Source of the DNA: Glandiceps talaboti
Taxonomy: Eukaryota; Hemichordata; Enteropneusta; Spengelidae
NCBI RefSeq assembly: GCF_964340395.1
Contig: NC_135564.1
Location: forward strand, 10,441,391 to 10,505,390
Reading direction: 5' to 3'
Length of the DNA stretch: 64,000 bases
Shown here: positions 1 to 29,300 of the stretch, in pieces
Position numbering within the stretch: the stretch's first letter is position 1
How the letters are laid out: each line of letters starts with the position of its first letter
The notes under the pieces: generated by a model
What the model was told of the DNA's origin: nothing
Seen by the model: only the letters and a program-made list of their open reading frames with translations
Databases searched by the model: none
Made by a program: the position numbers and the translations under genes

Positions 1-16854
<16,854 letters not shown>

Positions 16855-18954
16855 CTTCCAAAAAATTACACTTTACAAAGGCATAGTTTCAATATGCATT
16901 TATGCTATCAATTACAAGTCTCTATCAATTTCCCTTTGATTGGAAAGTTGCAGTCTTCTTCAAAACATAAACTTCGATCTAGAAGGAAAAGATATAAATT
17001 TTATATATATTTGTTCATAAAAATGCATTGATGATGATATTTTTATTTGATCACTGAAAACTGACACATTGTTACTTTACATGATACTTTCTCAACTTAT
17101 TTTAATTTCAAAGTAAATAAGTATCGTTCTATAATCAAACTGAATTCTCTGTGTGGGAAGCAATTTATTGGTGTACATTGCTAATCACCTTTCCAAGAAA
17201 TCCAGGCCTTCCCTGTGAAAAAAATATTTCACTTTTATGTCCATTATGATCTGTTGTCTTTATATATACAAGTATAACACATCTACATCTGACTATAAAT
17301 CAATATGCTAATGAAGTTATGACACATAGGAAGATAAAGGAGGCTTAGAGATGAAGTCACCATCTTGGGTTTCATAAATGTTCAATATCCCAATTTGTTA
17401 TTTTTGAAATTCTGTCACTGGGCTTTGGTCAAACAGAGTTTAATGTTATCCTAGGTGCCCATATCATATATGAAAATTAATTTTACCATAAAATCGTCAA
17501 TGCCTTTATTCATTTTTTTAGAATTCCAATTTCACTATAAATGATCATTTTTAGTGGTGTTTTGATGTTGGTTGGATATTAGTAGAAGTGCCATTTTGTC
17601 CATATCATTCACAGGCTGCTATTTGCTATTCATGTCTATCTACATCATCGTAAAACACAGCCTCTATAGTTTTCTACATGAGTGCCCATCCTGTAATCTT
17701 TGTTAGATTTTCTGTACAGGCAGTGGCAAAGAGTAAACAATAAGGGAAACTTGTATTTATAGACAACAAAATTTTGAAACTATAAACTAAACCACAGTTG
17801 ACAAAGGTAATTATAGATTCAGTAATTTTCAAAAAAAAAGGCTAAGCATTGCATAGACAGTACTAAATGTTTCTAATTCTGAAATTCTGTCCCCTTAGTA
17901 TCCCTTCTAATTGTGTACAATTAAGTCCAACTGTGATATTAAATAAAGTGTGTTGTCTGTCAACGACATCACAACATGTACCTTCTCTATCAACACTACC
18001 AAAAACAATGAAGATATTGAATCTCATGTCAGTTCAAGTCCTGTTAAAAATAGAATGTTCTTTTGTCTATAAGGTTTAATAATACCCTGAGTGACAGTCC
18101 TGCTTGTATATGGAGTAAGTCCTGCAATGAGACAGCCAGAAAAACCTGTCCAAACTACAGGTTGCTTTGTATCATGTGATTCATCAGTACAATGCCATAC
18201 TTTTGATTTATGACAGGGTGGATTTGGAAATTTACTGCAATCATTCACACCAAACAACAAAGGTCTGGGTATTTACTTTTGATATCATTTTGTGGCTGTA
18301 ATATATCAAATTTTCAAGATACCGACAATAAATATACTTTCCCTAAATTCAAGATTTATAGTCGATTATGCAAATATATTATGCTATACAGCTTAGTCAA
18401 CTGTCTGTGTATTTTTACTACTAGTTACGTATAGTATATGATTATAAAGAAAGTTTGATCTGAAATCTGTACCAGACAAAAGGCGTGGGTATTTGACATT
18501 TTTATACATTTGGAGTGGTGAGGAGGGAGGTTGGCTTAGCTTATAGTCAATATTCCCTATAAATAACAAGATACACTTTGCTGTGCAGTGCCTACATTTT
18601 AGGTCGATCGGCTGCTAGGAAGGTGTACATTTGTCATGTCTTAAAGTGAGGATTTTTTTGTCTATATAGACTATATCAAACTATGGACAAAGGTACCGTA
18701 CCAATTGTCAGAAACGATGAAACACGGGAAAATATCCCACGTTACCATAATTCACCAAATCCTTCAATTACAGACAAATGTGAGATTGACATTTAAAATG
18801 GATAGGAAGTCATGCACCGGGTATGACTGGAACATGAGTCATCTAATCAACTCGTACATCAAAGTCGAAGTTGTGAAATATCATCATGGGTGTCTTCTGG
18901 CTGTATCAGTAATCACGAAACAGTGGACAAATATGCATTAAAATTGCGACTTAC

Positions 18955-19130
18955 ATGATAATTTATCCGTGTACCGCCGAGCAATTGACAAAGACAGTTG
19001 AAACAACCGCTTCGATGCTCAGCTGTAAAACTTTCAATGGGAATGTAAACTTCCAACACTGTACTGAAATGAACCGAGGTCAAAGATGGCGATTGCTGTC
19101 GTAAATTTCCCACAATTCCTCTAAATATTG
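18955..19130 (-). other. Probable 5' UTR exon of the DPP8/9 gene
   Basis: On the minus strand this stretch ends in a good donor (TATCAT|gtaagt at 18955) and has no ATG in its open frame. An acceptor with a T-run (ttttttggaag) lies just before the coding start, so coding exon 1 probably begins near 16854. The intron 16855-18954 would join them; I see no coding exon inside it. The 5' boundary is a guess. RNA evidence would be needed to confirm the link. Confidence 0.5.
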
Positions 19131-19449
19131 CCCCGAAAATTTTTATTGAAACCGTGATAAATATACTTCACAGTCATCTTCTAAGTTAATTTTCTTCAAG
19201 CCTAAGACATAAATAAACCAAGCGAAATAACTTTAAACATTATTTCAAGAATCATGGGAAAGAGTACAGACATTCGAGGTAACTTCCGCCCATATGAGGT
19301 CAGGTCAACTTGCCTGCATACGTGAAAAGGGGAAGTCGGCAAAAAAGAAGTTTCTCATACGATTTCACAGTGTCGTGAAGTACAAATGTATTTTGGAGGT
19401 GTGTGAGTTAATATAATGACACAGGAAACTTAGGAAGTTATTCTTGAGC

Positions 19450-19585
19450 TAAGTCTCATAATCTGGGAACACGATACCATTCCGAATTATCCAGGTACCA
19501 ATTTTGGCAAGTCTCTCTGTGTGTCTGTCCCCTCTACGTCTGGAAGTCAGCTGATTCAGTTCAGTGATCGTGAGACACCGTCAAG
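19450..19585 (+). other. Probable 5' UTR exon of BLOC1S6
   Basis: The sequence ending at 19585 reads CCGTCAAG|gtaagt, a strong donor, and the next good acceptor (tttcacag at 20104) is 20 bases before the start codon. The 5' end is uncertain. Confidence 0.5.
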
Positions 19586-20124
19586 GTAAGTAGCACACCT
19601 TTATGTGTTTACTGGTATTCTCTGCATACGCACTTTGAGAAGTTGACGACCGTTTGTACTTTTTATATTGATTTTTATAACGGAACTGTGTATTGTAATT
19701 GTTAGACAAATATAAAAGTGTTACGAGAGTTTTAATGTTTGTTTTCACTTGTGGTGTTGCGTATGTTATTGTTATGTACAGAAGTGGGAGGGGTCGGAAA
19801 TTATCGGTTCACTGTGATTCATTTCTCTTGTTTATACCCTTCTTTTGTAAGAATACATTTACAGCTGTATAAAAAGACTAGCTTTCTCCGGTGCATATAG
19901 AGAATCTAGAGTTTTACTAAATATATGCTGTTTTAGCTCCCATAGAAATACTGAATTTATCTTATGTCAATCACATGGTAAGGACGCTCTTTATCTGAAA
20001 ATTGTCGCATACATGATTGATTCGGTGTCTATGATACTATCAATTACTGTTCCAACTATAGCATCATTTTCAATAACTTTTGTGGGCATTTTTCACTTTC
20101 ACAGATATCTTAAAGTCTGTAACA

Positions 20125-20339
20125 ATGGCAACAGCAGGGACAGAGGTTGAAACATCAGCTCCACAAGACAAGCCATCTGATTCAACAAATAGTGATGTTG
20201 CCATAGAGACAAAGGATGGGAAAAAGGAGGAGACCGATTTAGAGGGAGGAGAATCATCTGGAAATGGACTTCCTGAAGCTACTATTGAAATTGGTGATGA
20301 TGCTGTGGCTACAATAAGTTTACAGGAATTAGGTAGGTT

Positions 20340-20410
<71 letters not shown>

Positions 20411-23069
20411 TCACACACACACACACTCATTCATTCATACAGGTATTGAGCTGGCAACCATTGTATTTGCAGGGGTAGGACAGAGACGGAAGTCAAATAT
20501 TGGAACAATTAAATCAGATACTAAAACTAGGAATCATCTCCTAAAAACCCATAAGTCACATACTAGTTTTCTCTGATTCACCATGTGGGGGCGCAATCGA
20601 AGGGAAGTCCTTTGCTAGTGAGTCTTAGTTTTCTTCTGAAAATAGCATTCAGTTTTAGATTTGATGTCTTAAACGTGTCCTATCCAATGTCAAAATACAA
20701 ATGTACATGGAGAGTGTCCACGACAAAAATTATTGCTAGGTTCAAGCTTATTTTGAAGACAGATGAATTCTAAAAAAAAAAAATGTAGGGATCACGGATG
20801 AAAGTCCCATATCATAGCAGATTTCTGATACAATCAATTATTTCTTGTTTTCAGAGAGTATGATTAATTATAATCCAGAAGCAAATGCAAAATTAACGGA
20901 AGGAATGTTGAGCTGCTTTGTTCCTCAAATGAACAGCACAAAACAGTTACTAAGTGAATTAACGTAAGTATACTGTCCTAAATTTTGATTTTAAGAATGA
21001 CAGAATGTTTAAATCAAATTATAAAGTGGAAATGAAAAAAAAAAGAATTGGTTATCCAGGACAAGAAAATATATAAATGTTCACACTGTACCAATCAATC
21101 ATAACTAGTCTTTGCAATTCTTATCTAGCTGTACTATACATTAATGTTCTTCCTGAGCAAAATAAAAAAGAAGGCCAAGCCCTCTTGTAATGTCTTAGCA
21201 CTCTGTTGGTAAAATGAAAACATATTCCAAACCACTGTCATAGTTCTGTGCAAAAATGATATCATGATAAACATCCCCAAAACTTGAGGTTCTCTCTATC
21301 GTGTAAGTACAGAGGGTGTTAGTGATCGCTGCACCCTCTTGTGAAAACATTTTAATGAAACACTATACATACACGTAACAGGGGTAAATCTATCAGATGG
21401 ATGGAATTTTAAAAAAATATTGTACTCTCTCATGAATGTTCCGTGTAAGTTCATTTAATGATGTTTCTGCTTGTGATTGTAATGCCAACTATCATTGAAT
21501 ATATGCCCCTGTGTGTCCTACAGCTGTCGTGAATTGATTTATTTGTTTACTGCTGTCACTGTTGACATATTTTTTTCTCTACTTCTTGATTTTGTAGGAG
21601 GCATCAAGCAATCTTGCTGGAAACTCTTCAACAAGAAAATGCTAAGTTCAATGAATGCCATGCAATGAAAGAATTAATTGATCTGGTAAGTGTGGTATTG
21701 ACAACAACTATAAACAAAAGTATTTCAGTTATGACTGCTTGGGGGCGCTCGTCAAGATTACATGTATAGCTGAGGTACATGTATAGCGTTTCTACCTGCA
21801 TATGCAGCTCCACATTTGCAAATCAAAACAAACTTTGAATTAGTTAGTTGTCCTTCTCATGTCTCACATTATACTTTCTAGTTTGAAAGTTATAAATTGT
21901 TGTTGTAGTTTTTTAATTATCAACTTTTAATGACACATTCATTTTTGGTCACCCATATCTGCTCCTAGAAATCCATAGCATTGTTTGTTTAGTATAACTG
22001 AGAAACAGTCATCGATTTTGGTAAAAATGTGGCAATGCAAGGTAGCGATTTATGTTACATTTTGTCCTACAAATTATTTGTTTTCCAGTTTGCAGAGGCA
22101 AAGAGGTACCACCAGAAGTTAATAGGCATCAGAAAAGAAATGGTCCACCTACATGATAAAACTGCCAAACTCAAGGTAAGGAGCTTCCTGTACAATGTTT
22201 ACAGATTTTCACTTTAACAACATTTTGTGCTCATTGGAAAACTCAATCAAAACATTGTTAGAAGTATTTTTGAATCCATTTTAGTTTCCCTCTGTTAACT
22301 AAAGGGGTATTTGAAGAGGTAGATATTGGCTGGTGTTCATTTTCAGTCTTTGCCATCCCTGAAAATATCTTCACAACATTGATAGTTTATTCTATGAGGA
22401 GATGCTACAGTTTTGAACTGACATACAATTTTATACCCTTTTTGTACTTTTGAATTAGAATTTTATTGGCAGCAATGGTGTAGTTCAAATTTCATGTCTT
22501 GTATTGTTTGTTTGTACCAATTATCATCATTTTTGTTCATAACGACATATTTTTGTTACCTTGACCAATTTTGTATGGGTAAATACTAGAATAAAATGCC
22601 TGTAAACATCACGAACAAGTCAAGGTTCCCCTCCAATTCAGACACATCAGTTAACCATTAGGTCAAGTTTACAGAACTATGACCTTTTCAATTTTAGGTT
22701 AGACCATGACAAATTCTTATATGATAAACACAAGAATAAAGTAAACAGATAAGATATAGTTTATTGGGTCCCTTTAGGGGGAAATTTAAATGCTTGTATA
22801 TGATAGGTTTGGAACAACTTTCCTCCAAATAAATATGACCACTTGTATTATTATTACATAGTGGTCTTGATATACTGCATAATAATCATTTTTTTTATAT
22901 CTTGGTATCGTTTCAGAAAAGAGCGTTGAAACTGCAAAATGAAAAGATGAAAGAAAACCTAAAAAAGGAACAACAGAAAGAAAGAGAATTAGAACAGGAG
23001 AGACAGCTAATGGCCAGACCTACCAAAGAACTACAAGAAAAAACATCAGAACAAAACGCAAACTCATAA
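20125..23069 (+). CDS. BLOC1S6: BLOC-1 subunit 6 (pallidin)
   Basis: Pallidin is a coiled-coil subunit of BLOC-1, the cytosolic complex that sorts cargo from endosomes to lysosome-related organelles and binds the SNARE syntaxin 13. Coding exons: 20125-20332, 20855-20963, 21598-21685, 22089-22175 and 22917-23069, all with GT-AG introns and consistent phase, giving 214 aa. Family signatures: AEGLLS-like TEGMLSCFVPQM (exon 2); ELTRHQAILLETLQQENAKF and ECHAM (exons 2-3); FAEAKRYHQKLIGIRKEM (exon 4); KLKKRALKLQNEK and ERQLMARPTKEL (exons 4-5). Residues from about 85 to the end are predicted coiled coil, with a highly charged tail. The human protein is 172 aa; the extra length is an acidic, Thr/Ser/Glu-rich N-terminus in exon 1. 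ATG 20125 is the first in frame after the acceptor at 20104. Confidence 0.95.
20343..20428. repeat. (CA)n microsatellite
   Basis: Begins 10 bases after the donor of BLOC1S6 coding exon 1. It could affect exon definition, as CA repeats next to donors can bind hnRNP L in vertebrates (general knowledge). Confidence 0.95.
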
Positions 23070-23081
23070 CAATAGTGGTTG

Positions 23082-23087
23082 AATAAA
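23082..23087 (+). terminator. Poly(A) signal of BLOC1S6
   Basis: AATAAA 13 bases after the stop codon, implying a very short 3' UTR. No closer canonical signal is present. Confidence 0.6.
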
Positions 23088-23929
23088 TATGGGTATTGCT
23101 TGATACAAAATCATGTTCTTTTTATTGGGCTTGCAAACAAACCAATGAAATATGACATTGGATCACTGTGGTTATCTTGCGTGGAGGCATGAGACAGTCA
23201 CTTTCATTGGCTGTCAAATGAGACAGTCACTTTCTTTGGCTGTCAAATGAGCTTATTTATGCAAATTTTATTTAGTTTCACCTCTGACCTGAGCATACTT
23301 GAAGCAGGAAGGTCTTTTTCTTTGTTTTTAAATGTAGTCTTCCTACAAAGTGTTTAGATATAAAAAGTTCACAGAGATCGGGAAAGATATTTTCATGCTC
23401 TTTTGGGGGGAATTAGATTCCAGCCATATTTTTTTCACACAAAAAAATCTATTAATTTTACTCATGAAATGGAAATTTTTTTAACAAGTTTAGAGTTATG
23501 CAGACATAGCCCAAAACAAAGACAAATAACAGTACTTTATTATTACTTCAGTCTAGGTTTTAGAGTAATTTGAATAATTTGCATATTAAGCACCCTGTAC
23601 AGATGTGACAATTCTGCTTTCAAGTGGCTGCATATCTGAAACATTTCCTGTAAGACAGCTGAAATTAAAATATGGTATCCACAATTCCATACTTTTGTAA
23701 TATATTACAATATTCTTATATGTATCAATATGAATATATGTGAGAGGGGATAATTTCAATTACATCATATGCTCAGAAAAGGTATAATTACAAAATTCTT
23801 GTGCCTACAATCAGAAACTTTTAATATCAGTTAAGTTAATTTAACATTGGATCCAAAGGATATGATTTGTATCATTCTGAATTCTACAATAAAGGAATAT
23901 GGAAATATGGTAACTGTAACCATCTGATT

Positions 23930-24480
23930 AGAGATATCAAAACAGCACTGTATCCAAATATTTCTAAATCTTTGCATACAATTAGTGTACATTTGCATAT
24001 TGATTCATTTTTCAAAGCAGGGACATCAAAACAGCACTATATCCAAATATTTGTAAATCTTTGCATACAATTAGTGTACATTTGCATATTGATTCATTTT
24101 TCAGAGTAGGGACATCAAAACAGCACAATATCTGCATGAAATAAGTGTAATTTGCATATTAATTTATAATCACCTGACCATGTTTCAGCTCAATTGATTC
24201 ATTGTCCATGACAGACACATCAAAACAGCACAATATTTCAGTATTTGCAACCTTTGTATGAGATTGGTGTAATTTATACATTAATTCATAAATTCATGAG
24301 AAAACTCTTCACGATGTTAGTTTAATTTACATATTGATTCATAAAATAAATATCTGACCCTGTTTCGGATCAATTGATTTTTTGTTAGTGACAGAGACAT
24401 CAAAACAGCACAGTATGCAAATATGTACAGCTCATTGCATAAAATTAGTCTCATTTGCATATTGATTGACATTGTTGTTA
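23930..24480. repeat. Degenerate tandem repeat, unit about 85-110 bp
   Basis: At least four diverging copies begin GACATCAAAACAGCAC and contain CTTTGCATACAATTAGTGTA and TTTGCATATTGATTCAT. The first two copies (23935-24105) are nearly identical; later ones drift and gain a CTGACCNTGTTTC insert. Confidence 0.85.
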
Positions 24481-25083
24481 AACAAAAATGGCTATAATGA
24501 ATTGACAGTTGGGATCAAGCTTTTAATTTTAGTCATGGATATATACATACTTGATGTTACAACATTTTCATGTTTAATATCTTACAAGATTATGAAAGTG
24601 AAAATCTAGTCTTTTAATAATAGAAATTTATTATTCCGTACAATCAATAAGCAGAGAAAATCAAATAGTCTTAATTACATCTCAATTTTATCAAAGAGTA
24701 GCTACAATTTCTCAAAAAAAGGGTACTTTTTATGTTGCTAAACTTACTTAAATCTTCTGTTTATGCAAATGAGTTTTATTAAACATTGTGGTTTCGGTGG
24801 CCAAGGTAAGCAATATTGTGCAATTTGGAAATTTTTGATAAACGTTAATTGGTGGTGAAAATATACTATTTATTGGTATACTTTACACTTTTCTTTTAGT
24901 ATAGATTTTTTTTCAGACATTTGTATCTTCACAAGATTGTGAATTAAATATTAATTGCTTTCTTCAATGGAAAATTTATCTTATGCCAGTGTGATTGTAT
25001 GTTATAGTTGTATGCTAATTAGGTGCATGCACACCACAACAATGTAACTGCTCAGCTCCTTTTTGCCAGTGCCTCTCTGTCCC

Positions 25084-25434
<351 letters not shown>

Positions 25435-26035
25435 GAGCTAATATTGTGTGTTGCTCATTCTCTTGAAACTATGCATATAAATTAGCTTCATTTACACATT
25501 TATCATTATCCTTACATCAAATTATTTGATTGTCAAACTTAGTTTGCAGACTGCATTTAGCAATGATGTAATCCTCACACATTTACTTCATAATCATTGT
25601 TTCTGACACCTTCATTTGCATATTAATACAATTTTGTTTGTCATCAACATGATCATTAATTGTACTGTACACTGGCGACATTGAATAAAAACTTCAGAAT
25701 GCAAATTCATTTAAATCATATGATATAGAGATATCTAAAAAATTAAATTAGAACAAATGACATCTTTCATAGACACAATAATTTACACGGCCTTGAACTT
25801 ATATATGTTGTATATTTATCTTATAAAGAAATTCTGCCTTGACGTATTCTTTGATTCGACAGGTATGTTCCAAAACAGTATATACAAATGCATATACAGA
25901 TTTCATCATGTATTTCACTGTCAAGATCCGATTCGATTGGTCTATTGTTTTTGTTCAAACTTTGACCTCATCAAGGTGTTGTATCTCTTCAAAGGTCATG
26001 TCAACAAGTAATACATAAATAACAAACAGCATTGA

Positions 26036-26054
26036 CCAATCACAAATCGCCAAG
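26036..26054 (+). promoter_or_regulatory. ERSE-like element upstream of LMAN1
   Basis: Reads CCAAT, nine bases, CCAAG. The ER stress response element is CCAAT-N9-CCACG, so this is one base off with exact spacing. It lies about 280 bases before the LMAN1 start codon. LMAN1 is a known unfolded-protein-response target in vertebrates; function here is inferred. Confidence 0.35.
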
Positions 26055-26333
26055 TTGGCATCTTCGTCTTCCTTATAGTTCGGAAATTCGCTTCTCCAAT
26101 GAACGGTTTACCACGTACCCTTCAATATCAAAAACATCCACTTCTTTTAAGACTTTTGTCCCTTGGACTGAGAATCGACTGGGTAAAAATTGTCCAAATT
26201 ATCTAAAAGAAAATAATTTGACATATTCTATTTACTTTTGGGGTGAAATCATATTTTTTTCGAGTTTAAAAACGGTGAGCCTGTAACAGAACCAGCACTG
26301 AACGAGGTAACTGTAGCAGAGAGAGAATCCAAC

Positions 26334-29300
26334 ATGGCGTCCCCGGCGATGAAGAGTGTGGCCTCCTTCGTGATCCTTTCGCTTCTTATTTTCGATACCA
26401 CAGCTGACGTACCGACTAGACGATTTGAGTACAAGTACAGTTTCAAGGGGCCTCATATGGTGCAAAAAGATAATAGTGTTCCATTTTGGGAATACGGTGG
26501 AAGTGAGTATCGTTCGCCTCTGCTCCATCTGAAATCACGTACCTATTGTCATACGAATATGGATTACATCGATCGATGTCTATGAATGAACGGATATACT
26601 ATGCCATCATTTTGATATTACTTTCTTTGCCATTCCCAGGTGCTCTTGCTAGTGATGAACAAGTTCGAGTTACACCTTCTCTAAGAAGTAAAAGGGGTGA
26701 GTATCACTGCAAGTCCGAGAAAATGGCTGTGTTTTTGTACCATATGCTTCCGGAACATGCCTTTTAAAGTGTTACTGTTAGGCCCACGGCTAATTATCGC
26801 TGTTTTACTACATATGTCAGTCTTTTAAAAAGTTTGTGTTTCTTTAGCTAAGTTAGCAGCGCTTGAAGAAAAATATACAGTTATTGCTGTTTGGGTTTTA
26901 ATTTTGCATCGCCATTCAGACTTGAGCGGAAACGTATGTTGGCTCAGCATCAGAATTCAACCAAAGAGTACACGTGTACCAACAACACTGCACAGTTGGC
27001 TCTCGCAGCTGTGGTAACCCTTGAACCGCGCTGAATAGACAGGCGGTTATAAGTTCATATCTTTTATTCACGTACTGTAACAAAAATATCATTAAAATTA
27101 CAGAACTGTCGCCAGGGATGAAACTTAAAAGTAATTGCATAATAATTAAATCGAAGTTTGACTAAATACTAGTAGATGACAGTCTTTCTCAGCCCTGCCC
27201 GTGTACAGTAAATATTAAATGAAAATATTACTTTTCATCTGTGAGAAAATAATTTCTGAAAGAAAAAAAATATATGCCAAGAGACTAGAATTTGGCAAAA
27301 CAATTTGGTATATGATTACCCAGTATGTTGTTCTTAAACAACATTTTGAGAACTGTCAGTCACTCTGGCAAAGTATACTATCAGCTTACAGTACTTCAGC
27401 CCATCCTCAAATGCAAAGTAGAACTCTTGGGTATTGTCTTTCAAACATGCAGCATATTCACGAATTTGATTTCATAACTACCTATTTAATAAAAAAGAGG
27501 CATCGCCATTGAGAGTATTGAATGAGCCATTTACACATACATGTATGTAATGAATACATTTGTATGTTCTCATAATAGACACAAGCCCAGTTATGAATAT
27601 ATTATATCCAATAGCACACAGTCCACAGTACAGCAGGATGTTAATAATGAGAAAATATATCTACTGCTCACTTGTCAGGCATAAAAAAAATATGTAGCAG
27701 CAGTTGCAATCACTGTAAAAGATGACATTTTTTATTTTCGTGAGATTTATTTTTGAATTTGCTGAAGTAATCAGAGATAGTGTTATTACCTTCATACCAG
27801 CTGGTCATGGGAATGGTTGCTTTTGTCAACATTAGCTTCTATTAGTGTTGTATGTAGATATACACAGTAGTAGAGTGTGTATGAGTTGATGTAAAACCAG
27901 CAGATGGAGCCTACTCTATGTAGGGGCAGTTTATTGTATTTCAATTTCCTGAAATAATTTCACCCAAAAAAATTAAGATTAAAAAAAAGCAATAGAGATC
28001 CTTTTTCAGCTGATTAATTGAATATTCCGTATGTTATGTTATATAGTACTGACTGTGATTGTCTAACTAATGTATTATGCCTCACAACATTTTCAGTGTT
28101 TTTAAGCAGGTAAAATCTACATGAGTTGCCCCGTCATTTTACCATGGTTCCCAATCAAAAGTATAGTACAATGTATGGGAATCAATACCAGTTTTACCAC
28201 ATTCCTCCTCTTTCTGTTACCGGGGTTTGCCAACCTTAGCAAAAACACTGATTTTACTTTTGCTTATAGCGTAATTTGCATTTGAATGTTAAAGGAACTT
28301 TAAGCCATGTTGATATATTTTTTGGAAGTGGTCTTTGCTGCATATAAGGAAGTACCTATAGTATTCTCCTAATGAAACTTAATAACTAATATCATGAGGA
28401 AAGCTGAAGTTTCCTTCATCCTACAAACTGATGACATCAAAGAAATTGTAGTCATTAATATGCAAATGAGGTCAAAGGTTATGATCTAAAGAGACTAGAT
28501 TGGGCTAGGAAATTTGGGGTGGGTGGGGGGGGGGGGGGGCAAATGAGTAAACAGTTTGAAAAATCGTCTTTATTGTCGTCATAGTTGCTTTCCAAAACTG
28601 AGTTTCCATTTCATTTTACCAGGGTTCCCCATCAAAATTATGGGACAATGTATGGAAATCTATGCCAGTTTTACCATATTCCACACACCTTTTACCATAT
28701 TCCCCTTTTTGCATGACCCCTTAGTACCTCTTGGTTGCCTCCAAAATTAAATGAAGTTGACTGTATGAAGGAATGAAAAATGATCCATTTTAATATCTGT
28801 CTAACAGACTGATTATTTGTTTCTGATAATTACCCTTATGTGAAAATAGTACATTTTATAATGTCATATGAATATAACATGAGAACAGATACAGTGATAA
28901 TATTTGCATTGAAATTTTTATTCAAACAATTTTGCAAAAAACACGCAACATATGGGTCCTTTTACGTAGAGCGCTGCAATGATATAATCGTGGTATCTTT
29001 ATTTCCGTAGAGCGCTGCAATGATATAATCGTGGAATCTTTATTAATGGGATGGAAAACAATCTTGAGGAATTACAAATATGAAATTATTAGGAGGTGAT
29101 AATAGTTTTAAGATACATGATTAGAATGTCTTCCACAGTATGGGGATAGATTGATCATTTGCTGATCATAATTAATGAAGGTAGAATTTCCAGTATGCCC
29201 CCAACAATGATGCTCAGCTCCCAATACATGTATGTTGCAATTATAAATTATAGTATTAGTAATTCATGTTGTCAATGTCATTTCATCACCCGATGGTAGA

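Larger units (their letters stand above)
18900..19600. promoter_or_regulatory. Putative bidirectional promoter between DPP8/9 and BLOC1S6
   Basis: The two genes point away from each other. Their probable 5' UTR exons end at donors only about 630 bases apart (18955 minus, 19585 plus). The interval is richer in CpG than its surroundings and contains an AAGATGGCG motif (YY1-like, near 19083-19091) and a CCCACAATTCC motif. Initiation sites cannot be fixed from sequence alone. Confidence 0.45.

Noticed and set aside
26504-26767. Frame running through LMAN1 exon 2 with a different start
   Set aside because: The in-frame exon is 26640-26696 as fixed by family alignment (VRVTPSLRSKRG) and by phase; the rest is intron.
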